Assembly: GCF_021018805.1 (NCBI RefSeq)
Contig: NC_086247.1
Coordinates: 138,673,602-138,737,601, forward strand
Direction: 5' to 3'
DNA: 64,000 bases
DNA from: Prinia subflava
Lineage: Eukaryota; Chordata; Aves; Passeriformes; Cisticolidae
A program made the translations under genes and the position numbers. Each line of letters begins with the position of its first letter. Position 1 is the first letter of the stretch. This document shows positions 49,801 through 61,370 of the stretch, piece by piece. The notes beneath the pieces were generated by a model that was not told the DNA's origin, made no database searches, and worked only from the letters and a program-made list of their open reading frames with translations.

Positions 49801-52800
49801 CGAAAAGGACCCCATAGCTACCATTGTAATGTCTAAGCAATTTTAGCAGATAATCATGACCTGTGCCATGCACAACCTCTGAAGAATCAAAGGGTTCATG
49901 TAGATGGGGAACAGAGCTTAGAAGGGCTAAGGGATGAAACCCAGACATCTGTAATTTCTGTGGTTTTGAAGGAGGACTCAAAGTACGATGTTGAGCAGGT
50001 TACCCCAGTCCATAGTGAGTATCTCAGAAGAAATCTTTGCTAGAGCAAAGAGCAAATTTCTGTTTGAAGTGTCTCTGACCAGCAGCTGAAACACTGCAAA
50101 CAACCCTCCTCAAAATACTGTTTACTTCAGTGAATAATTGCTAACAAATGGGACTGCAGAGAAAGTTGACACAGCTTTCAAAGCATTCCATTCAGCAAGT
50201 TGAAAATAAAAACATAATTGAGAATCTATTAATGTTTGTAACTTTTTAATAGCTTTTATAGCAACTATTTTACCCATGCTTCTAACCCTCCAGCTTCAAA
50301 TTTGAGTCTAAACACCACAACCATAGGACTAATGCAATATAAGGGCTTTTGTCCCTTCCGCTTCTTACCTCTGTTCCTCTAAGGTCTTTGGGATAGTAAA
50401 TGTCTTCAGTCATTTGAACACTTAGGCCAAAATCCACCAAAACAGCCTTAGTTGACATAAAGACAATGTTGCTTGCTAAAAGAAAAAACAAAATTACATC
50501 ATTTAAGTGTCTAGCACGTTTGGTATTTATTTTACAACACACTTGTTTCATTCAGATGCTAGCCTGAAAAGGGAAAGAGATTAGCACATCCACTCTCTAC
50601 AGCCAATATCCTTCCAGCCAAAATAGGTTCGGTAATGATTTAGTTCAATTTTAAATCATATCTTAAAAATCCAACTGGACTGGTTTATGTAAAAGAATCA
50701 ATGTTTGGTCATTTTCTTAGCTTAAAATTTAAAAGGAAAGACAAAGAGAGAGAGAAAAAGACTGAGGGTAAAGGAGGAAGGTAGAAGACTGGTAGGCACC
50801 ACAGCACAGTGTTCTGAAGATGGTTAATGGTCTCCAAGGTGGAGATCATGCTGCGCACCTCTGGCTATAAACAGCAAAACTTGCTCACTAAGAGGTTTTT
50901 CTAGAGTTACAATTTAAGTGAAGACAGAGTAACCAGGGCCTCTCCACAGCAGCCACGCCAGTCACCTGCCCTGGTCCGTGAGGGCAGCTCAGCATGACAA
51001 CAGAGGACAGATAATGGCTGCAAAACTAATAGAAGACTGAGCATTTCAAACTCCTTCTGAACTGCAGCAGTATCTAGGAGCTTAATTTACTTTCCGTCAT
51101 AAAATTCTGCCTAAGGCACAACTTTGTACTCAGAGGCTTTGCTTGCAGCTGTATTTCTGATCAAATATTTAAGAATGCAGTGCTCGGTGTGAGTCTTGAG
51201 AAATTCTTGTTTGCTGTTTCAGAAGATGTGGTAAAATGAAGTCTCCAAGTTACACAACAGAAACACATTTCTCTTACAGGAAACTGAGGGCCATTTTCCA
51301 TGGTGCCTACTATGACCACCCAGTGGGAGGACAGACTTGATTTCAGCAGTGCTGATTCCTGAAGAAATCCTTCACACAGCTGCCTCCTTACCAGTGCTAT
51401 AGACTACATAACTCTGTCAATTTAAGGAACAACTTTGAAGATATGGACTTTAAACACCCTGTAATAGATGGTGAAAAGGGCCACAGTGCAGCAGGATCTG
51501 CTGCCTGCCGGGGACCATACCCAGCCCCACCTGCAGCTGAAGCTCCCCCTGCCTAAACAGCCTGGTGGTTTAACTGCTCCCCAGACAAGGGTTAAAATGA
51601 GTGGCACCTCCCCAGAACCAGAATATCTTCCTCCCCTTCCTTGCTCAGGGCATTTTTTCCTCTCAATAAAATCCTCATCTTCTGTATCAGCAGAACAGAC
51701 TCAATTGCAGCTCAAAGCAGCAGATAGAGCAAAGAAGAAATCAGAGGGTTTGGGAGACAGTGTTTTCTATTGATTCCACCTGGGGAGGGAAAACACACAC
51801 ACTGCTCCCTGCATGGAGGCTGCCTTGCCAGGCAGTGGGCATGGCCCCACCTCAGGCCTGGACTGCCTAGTGCATCCCTGCCACCAAACAGGCAAGAGTG
51901 TGGCCACCCTGGCCACCTCTGGGCAACCACATCTGCGCCAGGCAAACTCTGCCTCATCATCTGCCCTGCATCCACCAACACAGAAAAAGGCTGGAAAAAG
52001 TGAAACACACTCACATCCTCCACATTCACAATGAGCTGCTTCTCCTATTCACTACCTAGATGTAGTAGGCTTTGAGCTGGTTTGGTTTTTAGATTGCTTA
52101 ATTAATGTCTTTGTTACTGCCAGTTAAAATAAACCCGTAGGAAAGACTCTTACTACAAATGAGAAAGAAAAATTAAAGGAAAAATTAAGCAGTTTTGTAG
52201 CTGAATCTCAAAAGCTTATATCTAAAGTACTGACCCATACTAAATTAAAAAACCCCAAAAACGCAAAACTGAGATAAAAATTTACCAATTCCTAATAATC
52301 ATCTTCTGTGAACTATTTTAATACTTCAGTCTGAATATTTCTACTTTGAAACCTCAAGTTTAGCTAAATAAACTCAGAGATGCATCTATCTGCAGGCCAA
52401 GGTGGTATTGGGAGAAACAGCATTTAATACTAATTTTAATGCAACATGTTAAAATTGAATTTTAAAGCAATTTAATACTAGTGTATTTAATTTAGACTTA
52501 ACATCAATATGTTTGATTATTTATACATGTTAATATCCAGAGTTTTTTAAAAGCAAACATATATTAAAATTTGCTGTACTTGTTGAAAGAAAAAAGAACA
52601 GCACAAACTATGTATTTACTGCCAAAGTGTCTCAAACTGAGGAACAGCTGTGTAGAAATGTAAAACCTACAAGAAGGTACGAGTTGAAGTTTAGCATGGA
52701 AACACTCAGAAAAAATTTATATTGAAAGCAGAAAACTTCTGCCTGAACACAGACTGATAACTTCACTCTTTAGGTTTTTATTTAAATGGAGTTGCTCATA

Positions 52801-55800
52801 AATTGCATAGGATATTCGACTTTCTAATTACCCTCTCTGCTGGAGTGAATTAATAAATAGTGTAAGTAACTATTACCTTCAGAACCTGACCTTGCCATTT
52901 GTTCAGCATTATCCATCCCTCCCACTCAGAGGTGTAAGGCCACGTGCCCCAGCTCAGTCCCAGGGACTCCACCAGGGCCTCGGCCCAGCCAGGACCAGAG
53001 AGTACCCCAGGAATCACACACACATACGTTTGATATCATGGTGGATAATCCTCTTTGAGTGGAGAAAGTCAAGTCCTTTCAGAATATGCTTTGTCACCCA
53101 GATTATTTCAAACTCTCTCATGGGACCACAGCTCTCCAGCTTTTCCATGACAGACCCTCCCTCTCCAGCTTCCATGAAGAGATGGATCGTCTCATCCCAC
53201 AAAATAGCGCCGTATAATTCAGCAATGTTTTCATGACGGAAACATGCCTGTATTTCAACATCTGATGGTTTGAACTGTTCCACTGGGACCTAGGACATTG
53301 AAACAAACCCACAGTTATCCATAACAAAAACAAGTTATCCATGTGGACACTAATTATCCTATAGATAAACAGAAAAGAAGGAAGTATAGCACTTGTATCC
53401 ACTTGTTGAAATACTAAGCTTTACTTTGCTCCTGTGACTTTTCTTCCTTTGCAGCTTTCTTTTAAAAGTTGAGAGACATTTTGGAATCATGCCCAAATAA
53501 AAAACGCAATCTTCCAGAAAAAGCAATGTAGTAAGAGTTATTCCTGTCAAAATCCAGTGATTACGCAAAAGCTTTAGGCAAACTTCCTGGTGAAGGAGAT
53601 AAAATTCCCACTGCTTTTTCCATTAGCCTTGTGCACTCATCTGCACTACCAGAACTACACACCCACCGGACAGGTGGATCAGTGCTTGCAGTGCTCAGGC
53701 CCATTACTGACCTCAATTCAGTCCTTATCAGCACTGGTTTATGGCTTACAAGAAATGAAACCCGCTTTGAAGGGAGCGCCAGCAGCACGATATTCTTTAA
53801 AAAGTACTGATGGCAGATTGCTGAGACAATAAAAGCAGTGTTTGTTAAACACAGAAAAGCTACTACTGCTCTGTTTAGTTTTCTTCCCTTGGACTTGTGT
53901 CTGTGAACCAAATAAGAGGCTCATTTACTTCAATGAGGAATACTGTTTGGATTCTCAGAAAGATTAGGATACTTTAATTCTGCAGTGGGCTGTGCAGGAG
54001 CAGCTAACGATCTGTCCCCATATGGACACACTGGCTGCAGGGGAAGGGCATACAGCTGCCTGCCCAAGTCTTTCACACACAGAATTGATACAGGTACTTA
54101 TTCATGAGCTGGGGGGTATAGAGAAATGTCCCAACTGCACTTTTACTGGCCCTGAATATTTACTGCTCAATTCAAAATAGTATGTTAAAAGGCACAGCTG
54201 AAAGAAAATGTTGGCTTGCATAAAAGTAGGGCAGTGTTCTTTCGAGGCATCTCACAACCTTAACTCAGCCAGTGCACAAAACACAGTGAGACTGCACATA
54301 CTGAGTTCTCAGGGACTTTAGTGGCACTGGATAAAGAAGACTGAAGTCTGAGCACCTCAGTTAAAGGACAAGAGCTTAAAACTTCTGCAGCAGCAGGGTT
54401 TTGCTACCACCTTCAGCAGGGACAGGATCTCACACTGTTATTTTACCACATCAGGATAAGTAGAAAATCCCCTCTGCACCACAGCCCATGTGCCAGTTAC
54501 ACACACTACTAGATACTTCCAAAATGCTGAAACATTTGCAGCTTTAGAGCCAAAAATTTTAAACAAGCTATCAGAAGTGTACATTTTCCCCACCTATTGT
54601 TTAGGCCAACAAAACCAAGATGATCATCAGCCAACAGCAAAATTTGATGCAGACATATTTCAAAATATACTCTAAGTAGTAGGTTATACAATATTTGCTC
54701 AGAGATAAAACCACTGAACTAACATACCAGTTTGCATGCCATTCGTTTCTTGGTTTCTCTGTCTTGGGCCAAGTACACTTTCCCAAAAGCTCCCCGAGGA
54801 ATAAAATCAGAACCAATATTCCTGTAAGTCAACTTCCATGGAAACAGGAGAACGTCTGAGTCAATTTGATAGCGCCCGTTCTTGGGTGTGATCTGTGGAG
54901 TTAAATAAATAATAAAAACCACAGTGAAGTTAAAACTACTTCAAATCTAATTAATTTTATACATATAGTGGGGAAAACAAATATCACTTATGTGTATGAT
55001 GCACATGATCTGCTTAGCAGTCTTTATTTAGTAACAACAAGTGGGAACAGCATGTGAGGTGTGGCGTTCATTCACAGCCCAGGCATCCACGTTTCTCTCC
55101 AGTGACTAACTTATGAAGTGTAAGTTGCAATTAATTGTCTTGAAACAACAACAACAGCAGCTGGGTTAATGAAATTACCCACCTCTTGTTATTAGATTTA
55201 CCTGCACATGTTTGTCCTTCCTGTAATCTGTTAACTTGTTATGCCACATACCTGTTACTCACAGGTTATCTTATTCAATGTGAGCAAGAGTTTCAGCATT
55301 TCCTAATATCACATGTACTGCTAGGAGTTTAATTTGCCATCTTGTATTGGAGTTTCTGCTGCTTAGTAAAAGGTCAAAGAAATCTGCCTTGATCTTACCA
55401 GCCACTTTCCTCTAGTGTTATACCACAGTTAAAAAAAAATAGTGGGAGTAACATTGCCTCCTCTAGGTGGGTAATATTGGGAGTTTTGGTTCTTCTGTAT
55501 CACCAGCTAGGCAAGGAGGGGATTCAGGGCACCTAAGGCAGTATCTTGCTCTAAATCTTTCTCCCAAACAGCTCCCTCCCTCTGCACGTGACAGAGACCA
55601 AATGCCTAACTACAGCCATGTGAGTAATGCTTGATCTCTGATGTTGCTTCTTCAGTCTCTCAGCTACAGAATTAATAATATTCCATATAAATATGCTTCC
55701 AATTATTTCAGCCAGTATCTGGAATATCATTAATCTCCTTACTGCTACTTTATCAAGATTCTTGAAGAGACAGAAAATCACATCAAGGATATTCATCATT

Positions 55801-58299
55801 TCATGTGTACCACAGGGCCACAAATACTCAGCTCTTCAGCTACCCTTTTTAAGATAACAACATATCAGGAAGATTATCTGGTTTAAATTTCCATTCAAGA
55901 TGTAACATATAATCTTTCATTCTTGATCTACTTTCATGCTTTTCAATTAAGAAAGTACCTTCTTGACTGTAAAAAATGGTAAAATTGTCATTTGTGACTT
56001 GTACCTACATGAAACAAACTAATTCTTTTAAGTTCCTAAATCTGGGGAGGAGAAGTTCTTAATCTTTGGCCATGGGGGCAAGGGGGGCTCTCCTTTAATA
56101 AAAAGTATTATTCTGCTTAGGATAGAGAGAACAAGCTTTCCCTCTACTCATGGGAGCCAGGGTAAAGCAATCTGTACATGTCTAACAATCTGTACACCTT
56201 GCTTGCCTACTTCTGCATTTCAAAGGGTTGAGACTAATCCATATGGGTTACACCTTATCCTGGAAAGGAACAGACGCCGAGCAGAGCTGGTTTGCAGAGC
56301 AAGACAGCGACATGTTTCATGTATGGAGGCTTTTAGGATTAGTTCCTAGCCTGACCTGGTGAACATTTGTCTGTTACTGCAATGCATGTTTCAGTGCAGT
56401 TTTAACTAAAAGAAATCCAGCTTGTGCAATTCAAGACCCTTTGTGATGCAAGCCAGGGTGCAGCCAGTGAGGGTCACCAGGCAATCAGAAACACTCCTGA
56501 CCCTAACCAAAATGCTGCAGGTATTTACAGAGCAATGCCCCTGCTGAAATGCACGCACAGGGAATGCCCTGCCTGCCTCCAACCCTCAGTTGCATAATGG
56601 GATCACGTGCACCTAATAGTACTTGGTTCATACCAATTGTATGCATCTGCAGAACCAACATGCAAGCAAAACAAGCATGAGTATGTAGAACAGTGTCTAC
56701 CCTGAGTATAGGAAATATTTAATGTTACTAAGTGTCATTTCAATGTTACAGAGTTGAAAAGTGATTGTTTTGCAATACTGCAATGCTCCCTCCAAATCAG
56801 AATAAAGCAATACCCTGAGTAACCAGTAAGGCTCAAGCAACCAGTGTTCACACATAAAATACATTACATGCAAGATATTTAAGATGATAGATGTAAAGCA
56901 TCTTAAAAAATATAGCAGCAACATCAACATGAATAGAATTCCATTGCAACACTGATTGTTCCCAGAACAACTGATTTTAAACAAAAGTTTAATGACAGTA
57001 ATATCCAGAGATACTTGTAGAACACAAGAAATTTTAGGGAGAAAATTAACATCTCAAAACAATACACGTATATACTTGAATTTAGCAGTGTGAGATATTA
57101 CATAATACTGTAACTTAAAATCACACTTGATGGTATGTGGTTTTTCTCCTCACATTACTACTGTTGCCATTTTGTGCAGATAGAGCAAATTTAGGAACTA
57201 TATCATTAGATCCTAGATCTTTATTCTTGGGAATTTGCATAATGAATGCTTTACTGCATGAACACAAGGTACTAGAAGATTCTTACTGTTTCCCAGACCT
57301 GTAAACCATCATAATTCATAGAATCAAAGACAGGCTTTGGTTGGAAGGGATCTTAAAGATCATCTAGTTGCAATTTCCCTACTATGGGAAGGTGTGTCAT
57401 CTACTAGGTCAAGTTCCTCAGGGCCCCATCCAACCTGGCCTTGAACGCTTCCATGAACGGAGCATCTACAATTTCTCTGTAGTGTGTTCCAGAGCCTTAC
57501 CACTCTCAGAGTAAAGAAATCTCTACACTTTTAGTTTAAAATCATTCCCCTCTGTCTTATCACTACACTCCCTTCCAAAAAGTCACTCTCTCTCTTTTTA
57601 ATATAAGTTGGGGATTTTATAAGCCTAATTTAAGTACTGAAAGGACAAAATGCGTTGTAGATTTTGCTTTTTGACTGCTTGTCAAAAAGCTTGTCAAGTT
57701 TGTATTCAGTACTGGGAAATGTTTTCTAACCTCCAAGGATAATAGGAGATAACAGAGTGAATCCTTCTGAACAACAGACCTTTCTCCATAGCTGCCTAAG
57801 GCTGCAGGCACTAGACTTGATAGGCTCAGAAACCCCTTCCAGCCCCAGGGTTGCACAGGAAACCACAGCCTGTCACTCCGGGAACTGATCTTTACTTAGA
57901 ACCATTAAAAACTTCTAACTCTTAAGGTCTGTGAAATGACAAGTAAAAGGAAAACAGACGTACCATATTCAAGAGGATTCCAGATTCCTGTTGTCTGCAT
58001 CCTTTAAATTGTTTTGCAGTGTTAGACACCTGATTTGCAAAAGCAAGCAAGTCTTCCACAGTCCCGTATTTGACAGAGGACATCAAAGAGACCTCCCGTT
58101 CACAAAACAGCAATGATTCTGCACGTTCATCATTTTGATTTGCCTCTTCACACATTGTAATTAAGTTGTCTTCATAGACTGCAATGTCTTCACCTGGATA
58201 ATGGTTTTCCATGATGGCTATCACCTCAGACATATTTAGATTAGCTAGCAACAAGTCAATCTCCTCTTTGCTATCACTACCCGTGCTCATATACTCCAT
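43739..58299 (-). CDS. MAP3K8: MAP3K8 (TPL2/COT) serine/threonine kinase, seven coding exons
   Basis: Coding parts, in gene order, are 58299-57964, 54892-54728, 53289-53028, 50475-50369, 46418-46266, 45604-45358 and 43872-43739. Together they give 467 residues, and every intron is GT-AG. The product is recognised by near-identity to mammalian MAP3K8: the N-terminus [17 protein letters not shown], kinase domain about residues 137-387 with glycine loop IPRGAFGKV (143-151), lysine K166, catalytic HHDIKPSN with D252, DFG at 269-271, activation-loop T289, and the [15 protein letters not shown] tail with S443. S399 matches the IKK-controlled S400 of the human protein. Known for the family: it is held inactive by NF-kB1 p105 and ABIN2, is released after TLR or TNF signalling, and then phosphorylates MEK1/2 in the cytoplasm. 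The first-listed ATG has a strong context (G at -3, G at +4). Met30, the internal start of the shorter mammalian form, is conserved. The frame is unbroken, so the gene looks functional. Confidence 0.97.
43873..45357 (-). other. MAP3K8 last intron
   Basis: About 1.5 kb, AT-rich. No repeat or exon is recognised apart from its splice sites. Confidence 0.8.
45358..45604 (-). CDS. MAP3K8: MAP3K8 coding exon 6 (residues 342-423)
   Basis: The exon is 247 bases. Acceptor CAACAG|ATA, donor ACAG|GTAGTG. It encodes [15 protein letters not shown] through LQLPENIT and ends one base into codon 424. It finishes the kinase domain and enters the C-terminal regulatory tail, including [12 protein letters not shown] with S399 (human S400, needed for signalling downstream of LPS). 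Reading past the donor gives an unrelated tail that stops within 80 bases, which supports splicing here. Confidence 0.96.
46266..46418 (-). CDS. MAP3K8: MAP3K8 coding exon 5 (residues 291-341)
   Basis: The exon is 153 bases, phase 0 at both ends, with acceptor CCACAG|ATT and donor ATT|GTAAGT. It encodes [20 protein letters not shown] through PSYLYI, which is the substrate-binding lobe beginning with the SPE version of the APE motif. It is nearly identical to the mammalian segment. Confidence 0.97.
46419..50368 (-). other. MAP3K8 intron between coding exons 4 and 5
   Basis: At 3.95 kb this is the longest coding-region intron. It contains overlapping perfect palindromes at 49114-49155. No other recognised element. 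Confidence 0.85.
49114..49155. repeat. Overlapping perfect palindromes in a MAP3K8 intron
   Basis: 49114-49135 is a perfect 22-base palindrome centred on TTTGCAAA. 49126-49139 and 49142-49155 form a second inverted repeat with 14-base arms and a two-base GA spacer. The two share bases 49126-49135. On the gene strand the right side reads AGTGAAAAGTGAAAACACTT, with two GAAA cores. Confidence 0.9.
50369..50475 (-). CDS. MAP3K8: MAP3K8 coding exon 4 (residues 255-290)
   Basis: The exon is 107 bases. Acceptor TTTTAG|CAAGC, donor GAG|GTAAGA. It completes the proline of HHDIKP and encodes [18 protein letters not shown] through DLRGTE. It contains the magnesium-binding DFG (269-271) and T289, equivalent to the activating T290 of the human enzyme. 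Confidence 0.97.
50476..53027 (-). other. MAP3K8 intron between coding exons 3 and 4
   Basis: About 2.55 kb. A GA-rich tract occurs at about 50730-50790. The stretch 51470-52010 is richer in GC and holds short open frames on both strands without recognisable content. Confidence 0.85.
53028..53289 (-). CDS. MAP3K8: MAP3K8 coding exon 3 (residues 168-254)
   Basis: The exon is 262 bases. Acceptor CCTAG|GTCCCA, donor AAAC|GTATGT. It encodes [17 protein letters not shown] through [11 protein letters not shown] and leaves one base of the next proline codon. It carries the hinge region ([10 protein letters not shown]) and most of the catalytic loop, with catalytic aspartate D252. Confidence 0.97.
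54728..54892 (-). CDS. MAP3K8: MAP3K8 coding exon 2 (residues 113-167)
   Basis: The exon is 165 bases, phase 0 at both ends, with acceptor CCACAG|ATC and donor CTG|GTATGT. It encodes [10 protein letters not shown] through MACKL. This covers the start of the kinase fold, the glycine loop at 143-149 with proline at 144 where most kinases have the first glycine, and the ATP-anchoring lysine K166. The proline is a known hallmark of MAP3K8, so it is not a defect. Confidence 0.96.
54893..57963 (-). other. MAP3K8 intron between coding exons 1 and 2
   Basis: About 3.07 kb. It contains a reverse-oriented CR1 fragment at 57316-57605. The rest is AT-rich with no recognised feature. Confidence 0.85.
57316..57605 (-). 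mobile_element. CR1 LINE 3' fragment
   Basis: The plus strand starts with ATTCATAGAATCAAAGACAG and GGTTGGAAGGGATCTTAAAG, the reverse complement of the CR1 3' end. It continues with a CCTGGCCTTGAACGC-type segment and a TCATTCCCCTCTGTCTTATC segment, both found in the order seen in CR1 3' regions. The element reads on the minus strand, the same way as MAP3K8, inside its intron. It is 5'-truncated, as is normal for CR1. Confidence 0.85.
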
Positions 58300-58324
58300 T
58301 ACTGTCCACTTTGCAAAATCACTC
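57964..58324 (-). CDS. MAP3K8: MAP3K8 first coding exon (residues 1-112)
   Basis: The acceptor is a T-rich tract ending CCAG just before 58324. The donor ATG|GTACGT follows 57964. The ATG of MEYM is at 58299-58297, so 25 bases of 5' UTR lie in this exon. Those 25 bases are open in the same frame, which matters for a possible upstream start. The exon encodes the N-terminal regulatory segment ahead of the kinase, including the [16 protein letters not shown] stretch shared with mammals. The end phase is 0. The mammalian protein has a valine after the last methionine (NMVITP). Here the splice predicts NM|ITP, one residue shorter. Confidence 0.93.
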
Positions 58325-59189
58325 CTGGAAAAAAAAGAAACAAACTTGAAAACACTTTTCACCTAAATTTGTTTTTGAAGCAAAGTAAGAATGAAAAGCA
58401 GTCATCAGAGTAATCAGCTGCTCATAATTATACAGTTAGATTTAAAATTAATAATGTCTATTATGAAGAAAATCAGTCAGGATTCTGAGGGAAGACAAAA
58501 TGGAGAAATATTTGCTAGTGGAATTTATTTAGAAGTTATTAATTAACTTCTCATCATTCACTATGATAAAGCTTCCCCTAGGAGGAACAGGTACAGTAAG
58601 AACATACCACTGTGATAGATACGCAAAAATGAAGGAGCGCCCTCAATACAAACAAAGGAATTCATTTTTTGGAAAAGAACAACAAAGAGATATTAACATT
58701 CTCAATAAGTTTATGTCTAAGTTTGTATTGACAATTTATGTGATGTATTCAGAAAGAAGGAAAGGTCACAAAGCAAGGTCATTCCACTAGTAACATCTGC
58801 TGGTATCATTGTACAAAGCACAACTGTTGCCACCTGAGACACAAATCTTTTTTTTTTTTTTTTGCAAATAAAGAGTCAGAACTAGACTTGAACTGAATTT
58901 TTCACCCTGACTTTCAGAAGAAAGTCAGAAACCAAGCTATCATAAAAGCAATGAGCTTTAGAAGTGATTTCCAGCAGTTTGTTCTATTCCCACTAATCCT
59001 AACAATAACTTTTTATGTTACTACTGCAACTATCTTGCTGGAATGGATTTACAGCAAGCTGGGCTCAACTTCCCAAAAAGTCCCTTTCTATTCCAGAGAG
59101 TTACATATTCAAGTTAAAAACATATGCACGTCAGTCATTAAAATACTGACATTAATAGTTGCCAACACATAAATGTCTAGAGCACTTAC

Positions 59190-59306
59190 CTTGTATTTAA
59201 CCTGATTACATCACTCAAAACCATTTAAGAACGTCTCAACAGAATCCCTGAAGTCATCACGTTTTTCTGAACCCGTATTTACCACTGATGATAATTTCAC
59301 AGTGTT
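59190..59306 (-). other. MAP3K8: Probable MAP3K8 5' UTR exon with an in-frame upstream ATG
   Basis: A 117-base exon is predicted between acceptor CTGCCACAG|AACACTG and the near-perfect donor CAAG|GTAAGTG. It lies 865 bases upstream of the first coding exon, which has a good acceptor and so needs a partner exon. Spliced to 58324, the ATG at 59224-59222 reads through the junction in the same frame as MEYM and adds 20 residues starting MVLSDVIRLNT. An in-frame TAA sits directly before this ATG. Its context is weak (T at -3), so most ribosomes may pass it. The exon is inferred from splice signals only. Confidence 0.5.
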
Positions 59307-60432
59307 CTGTGGCAGTCTATTTAAAAAAAGCAAAACAAATAAAGCCATTGCATACCAGCTCAAGCAGAAGGACTGGTTTGTACTCATATAGATCATTTGC
59401 TTCGTGGAAAGAAGAGCTAGTAATCACAAGGCTGAGATAACAGGGGATTTTTCTACAGAAAAAAATGACAACTCAAGAAAGAATCAAGCTACTGTATCAT
59501 CCAGATTTCCAAGTAGTAGTGAAAAATAGTTTTTCCATGGTTAGGTCCCGAGTTTTATTCTCTGTCTCATGCCTGCTTAAGCAAAGAGCAGAACCTCCTT
59601 TTCCTTTACCAGAACTGACTACAGCATGCCCTCTTTAGAGAGCTCTCATTTCCCTTTTTTGTAATCCACTGCACCATCTATTTTGGGCAAAAGATAACAA
59701 GTAGGCAAAAACTTAAAAAAAAAAAGTAGCAAACCAACCCTTATCTCAAGGACAAGCAGCAGACTCGGTCCCCTGAGGCCATGGAGCAATGCATTTACCC
59801 AGGTACAGTTTCTGGTTACGATCACTATCTTTCCTACCCTCACCACAAGGACGCAGAAGCTTTGTGGCACACATTTTTCATGGGTTAGAGTATTTACGTC
59901 AGTTCTAATGTGCAGAAAACCAAGTAAAATGACGTGTCTGAGTTGGCAAAGAAGTCAGACCACGTGCTGAAAATTCAAAAGGCAAGACAGGACAGCAGCT
60001 GCAGCATCAGAAAAGGCAAACAGAGTGCCTATTCCTTTTCAAACTCAGCCCCAAACCCTGTGAGTGAAGGTGGCAGAGCAGCACTGTGCCCCCACCCCGT
60101 TCCCCCAAGACAAGCACAGAGACTTTCACCAGCACTGTGCATCAGTTCATCCAGCCCTAATCAACCCACACCCCCAGCATCAGGGCAGCCAGGCTGGAAA
60201 CTTTGTGGTCACTAGTACAGCTTGACTGGGGAGGCCCAGGCTTTGTACCTTTGTACCCTGGATGCTCAAAGAGGTCACAAAAAGGAAAAGATGCTGTGGG
60301 TGTTTTCCAGCCCCTATCACTCCAACTTGTGCTCCATGACCAAGCTATAGGCTATTAACAAAGCTGAACATGGTTACTTTTTAATAAAAACGAGATTTCT
60401 ATTTTTCCCCAGAGCAGGACTTCTATTCATTG

Positions 60433-60433
<1 letters not shown>

Positions 60434-60475
<42 letters not shown>
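60434..60475. repeat. Poly(T) run of 42
   Basis: Uninterrupted T tract in the 5' intron region of MAP3K8 (A-rich on the gene strand). Confidence 0.95.
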
Positions 60476-60476
<1 letters not shown>

Positions 60477-60724
60477 GTTTGTGTGTGCTGAATTAATGGG
60501 GTTCAAAAGGAAAGCAACAGTGCTGTCATAAAAGGAACCAAGAGACGTCATGTGTAACATCAGGTAAAGTTGCAAACTAGTCCTGAGGGACTTTCTGAAG
60601 AAAAACATGAGCCTCTAGATGGTCTGGTCTTTTGTGGATAAAGACATATACGTACCACAATTAAATTAATTTACTCTCTGATAGCATTTTCATGCACAAA
60701 GACATACATGCAGCATGCCACAAT

Positions 60725-60795
60725 TTACTGGTGGGCTTGATAGTGCTGGGTTGGACTTGATAATTGTACAGGTCTTTTCCAACCCAAATTATTTT
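60725..60795 (+). mobile_element. Short CR1 3'-end remnant
   Basis: GGTTGGACTTGATAATTGTA followed by GGTCTTTTCCAACCCAAATT matches the last ~60 bases before the CR1 3' octamer. It lies in the 5' intron of MAP3K8, opposite to the gene. Confidence 0.7.
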
Positions 60796-60916
60796 ATTTT
60801 CCCTATATCTAGCAAACTCTAAGCACTAAATGTTTATACAATAAAAGCAGTGTCTAGACTATAAAAGCTGATTTTTAAATTATGCAGCAGTTTAGTATTA
60901 TATTTTCCCTACAAGG

Positions 60917-60941
60917 AAAAAAAAAAAAAAAAAAAAAAAAA
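60917..60941. repeat. Poly(A) run of 25
   Basis: Uninterrupted A tract in the MAP3K8 5' intron region. Confidence 0.95.
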
Positions 60942-61120
60942 GGTTTCATTTTCTAGTGGGGAATTCACTTTTTCTATCACTTTTTCTATTTATGCCTAAA
61001 ATCATGTACTAGTGTCAGGGGTGGGTTCTAGATCATCCTATATAATCCAGGTTCATGAAGAAATGACATCACTAAGTATGCTTTACTTAGATTCTCAGCT
61101 AAATAACTGAAAATGTTTAC

Positions 61121-61370
61121 CTGCAGTGGAAAAATAAAACTGCATGCAAACACGTAAGTCAGTTGCCAAAGCACAAGACTCTTTCTCCAGTTTTGCCAAT
61201 ATTTCAACATCATCACATGAGTAATTTGTAAGCCAAAGGTTTATTTCTCTATTCTCTGCAGAGCTTTTCAACTCCTTTTGCCTAAGAAGTGTGCTGTCAG
61301 AGACTGTCCTTGTATCCATCATACGAAAAAAGAGTAACTGGGTACCAGACTTCTGAGCCCCTGTGGGACT
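61121..61370 (-). other. Possible further MAP3K8 5' exon ending at a CAG|GTAAAC donor
   Basis: A donor-like CACTGCAG|GTAAAC lies at 61121/61120. Upstream of it (61412 down to 61095) is an open stretch of 105 codons with charged, protein-like composition that matches no family I recognise. Possible acceptors include CCCACAG at about 61360 and CTTCTTAG at about 61280. It could be a non-coding 5' exon of MAP3K8 or chance. The left limit given is approximate. Confidence 0.2.

Noticed and set aside
57770..57860. Possible further CR1 3' end (GCACTAGACTTGATAGGCTC, CCCTTCCAGCCCC)
   Set aside because: A faint resemblance only; no octamer terminus follows, so it is not called separately from the clear CR1 at 57316-57605.
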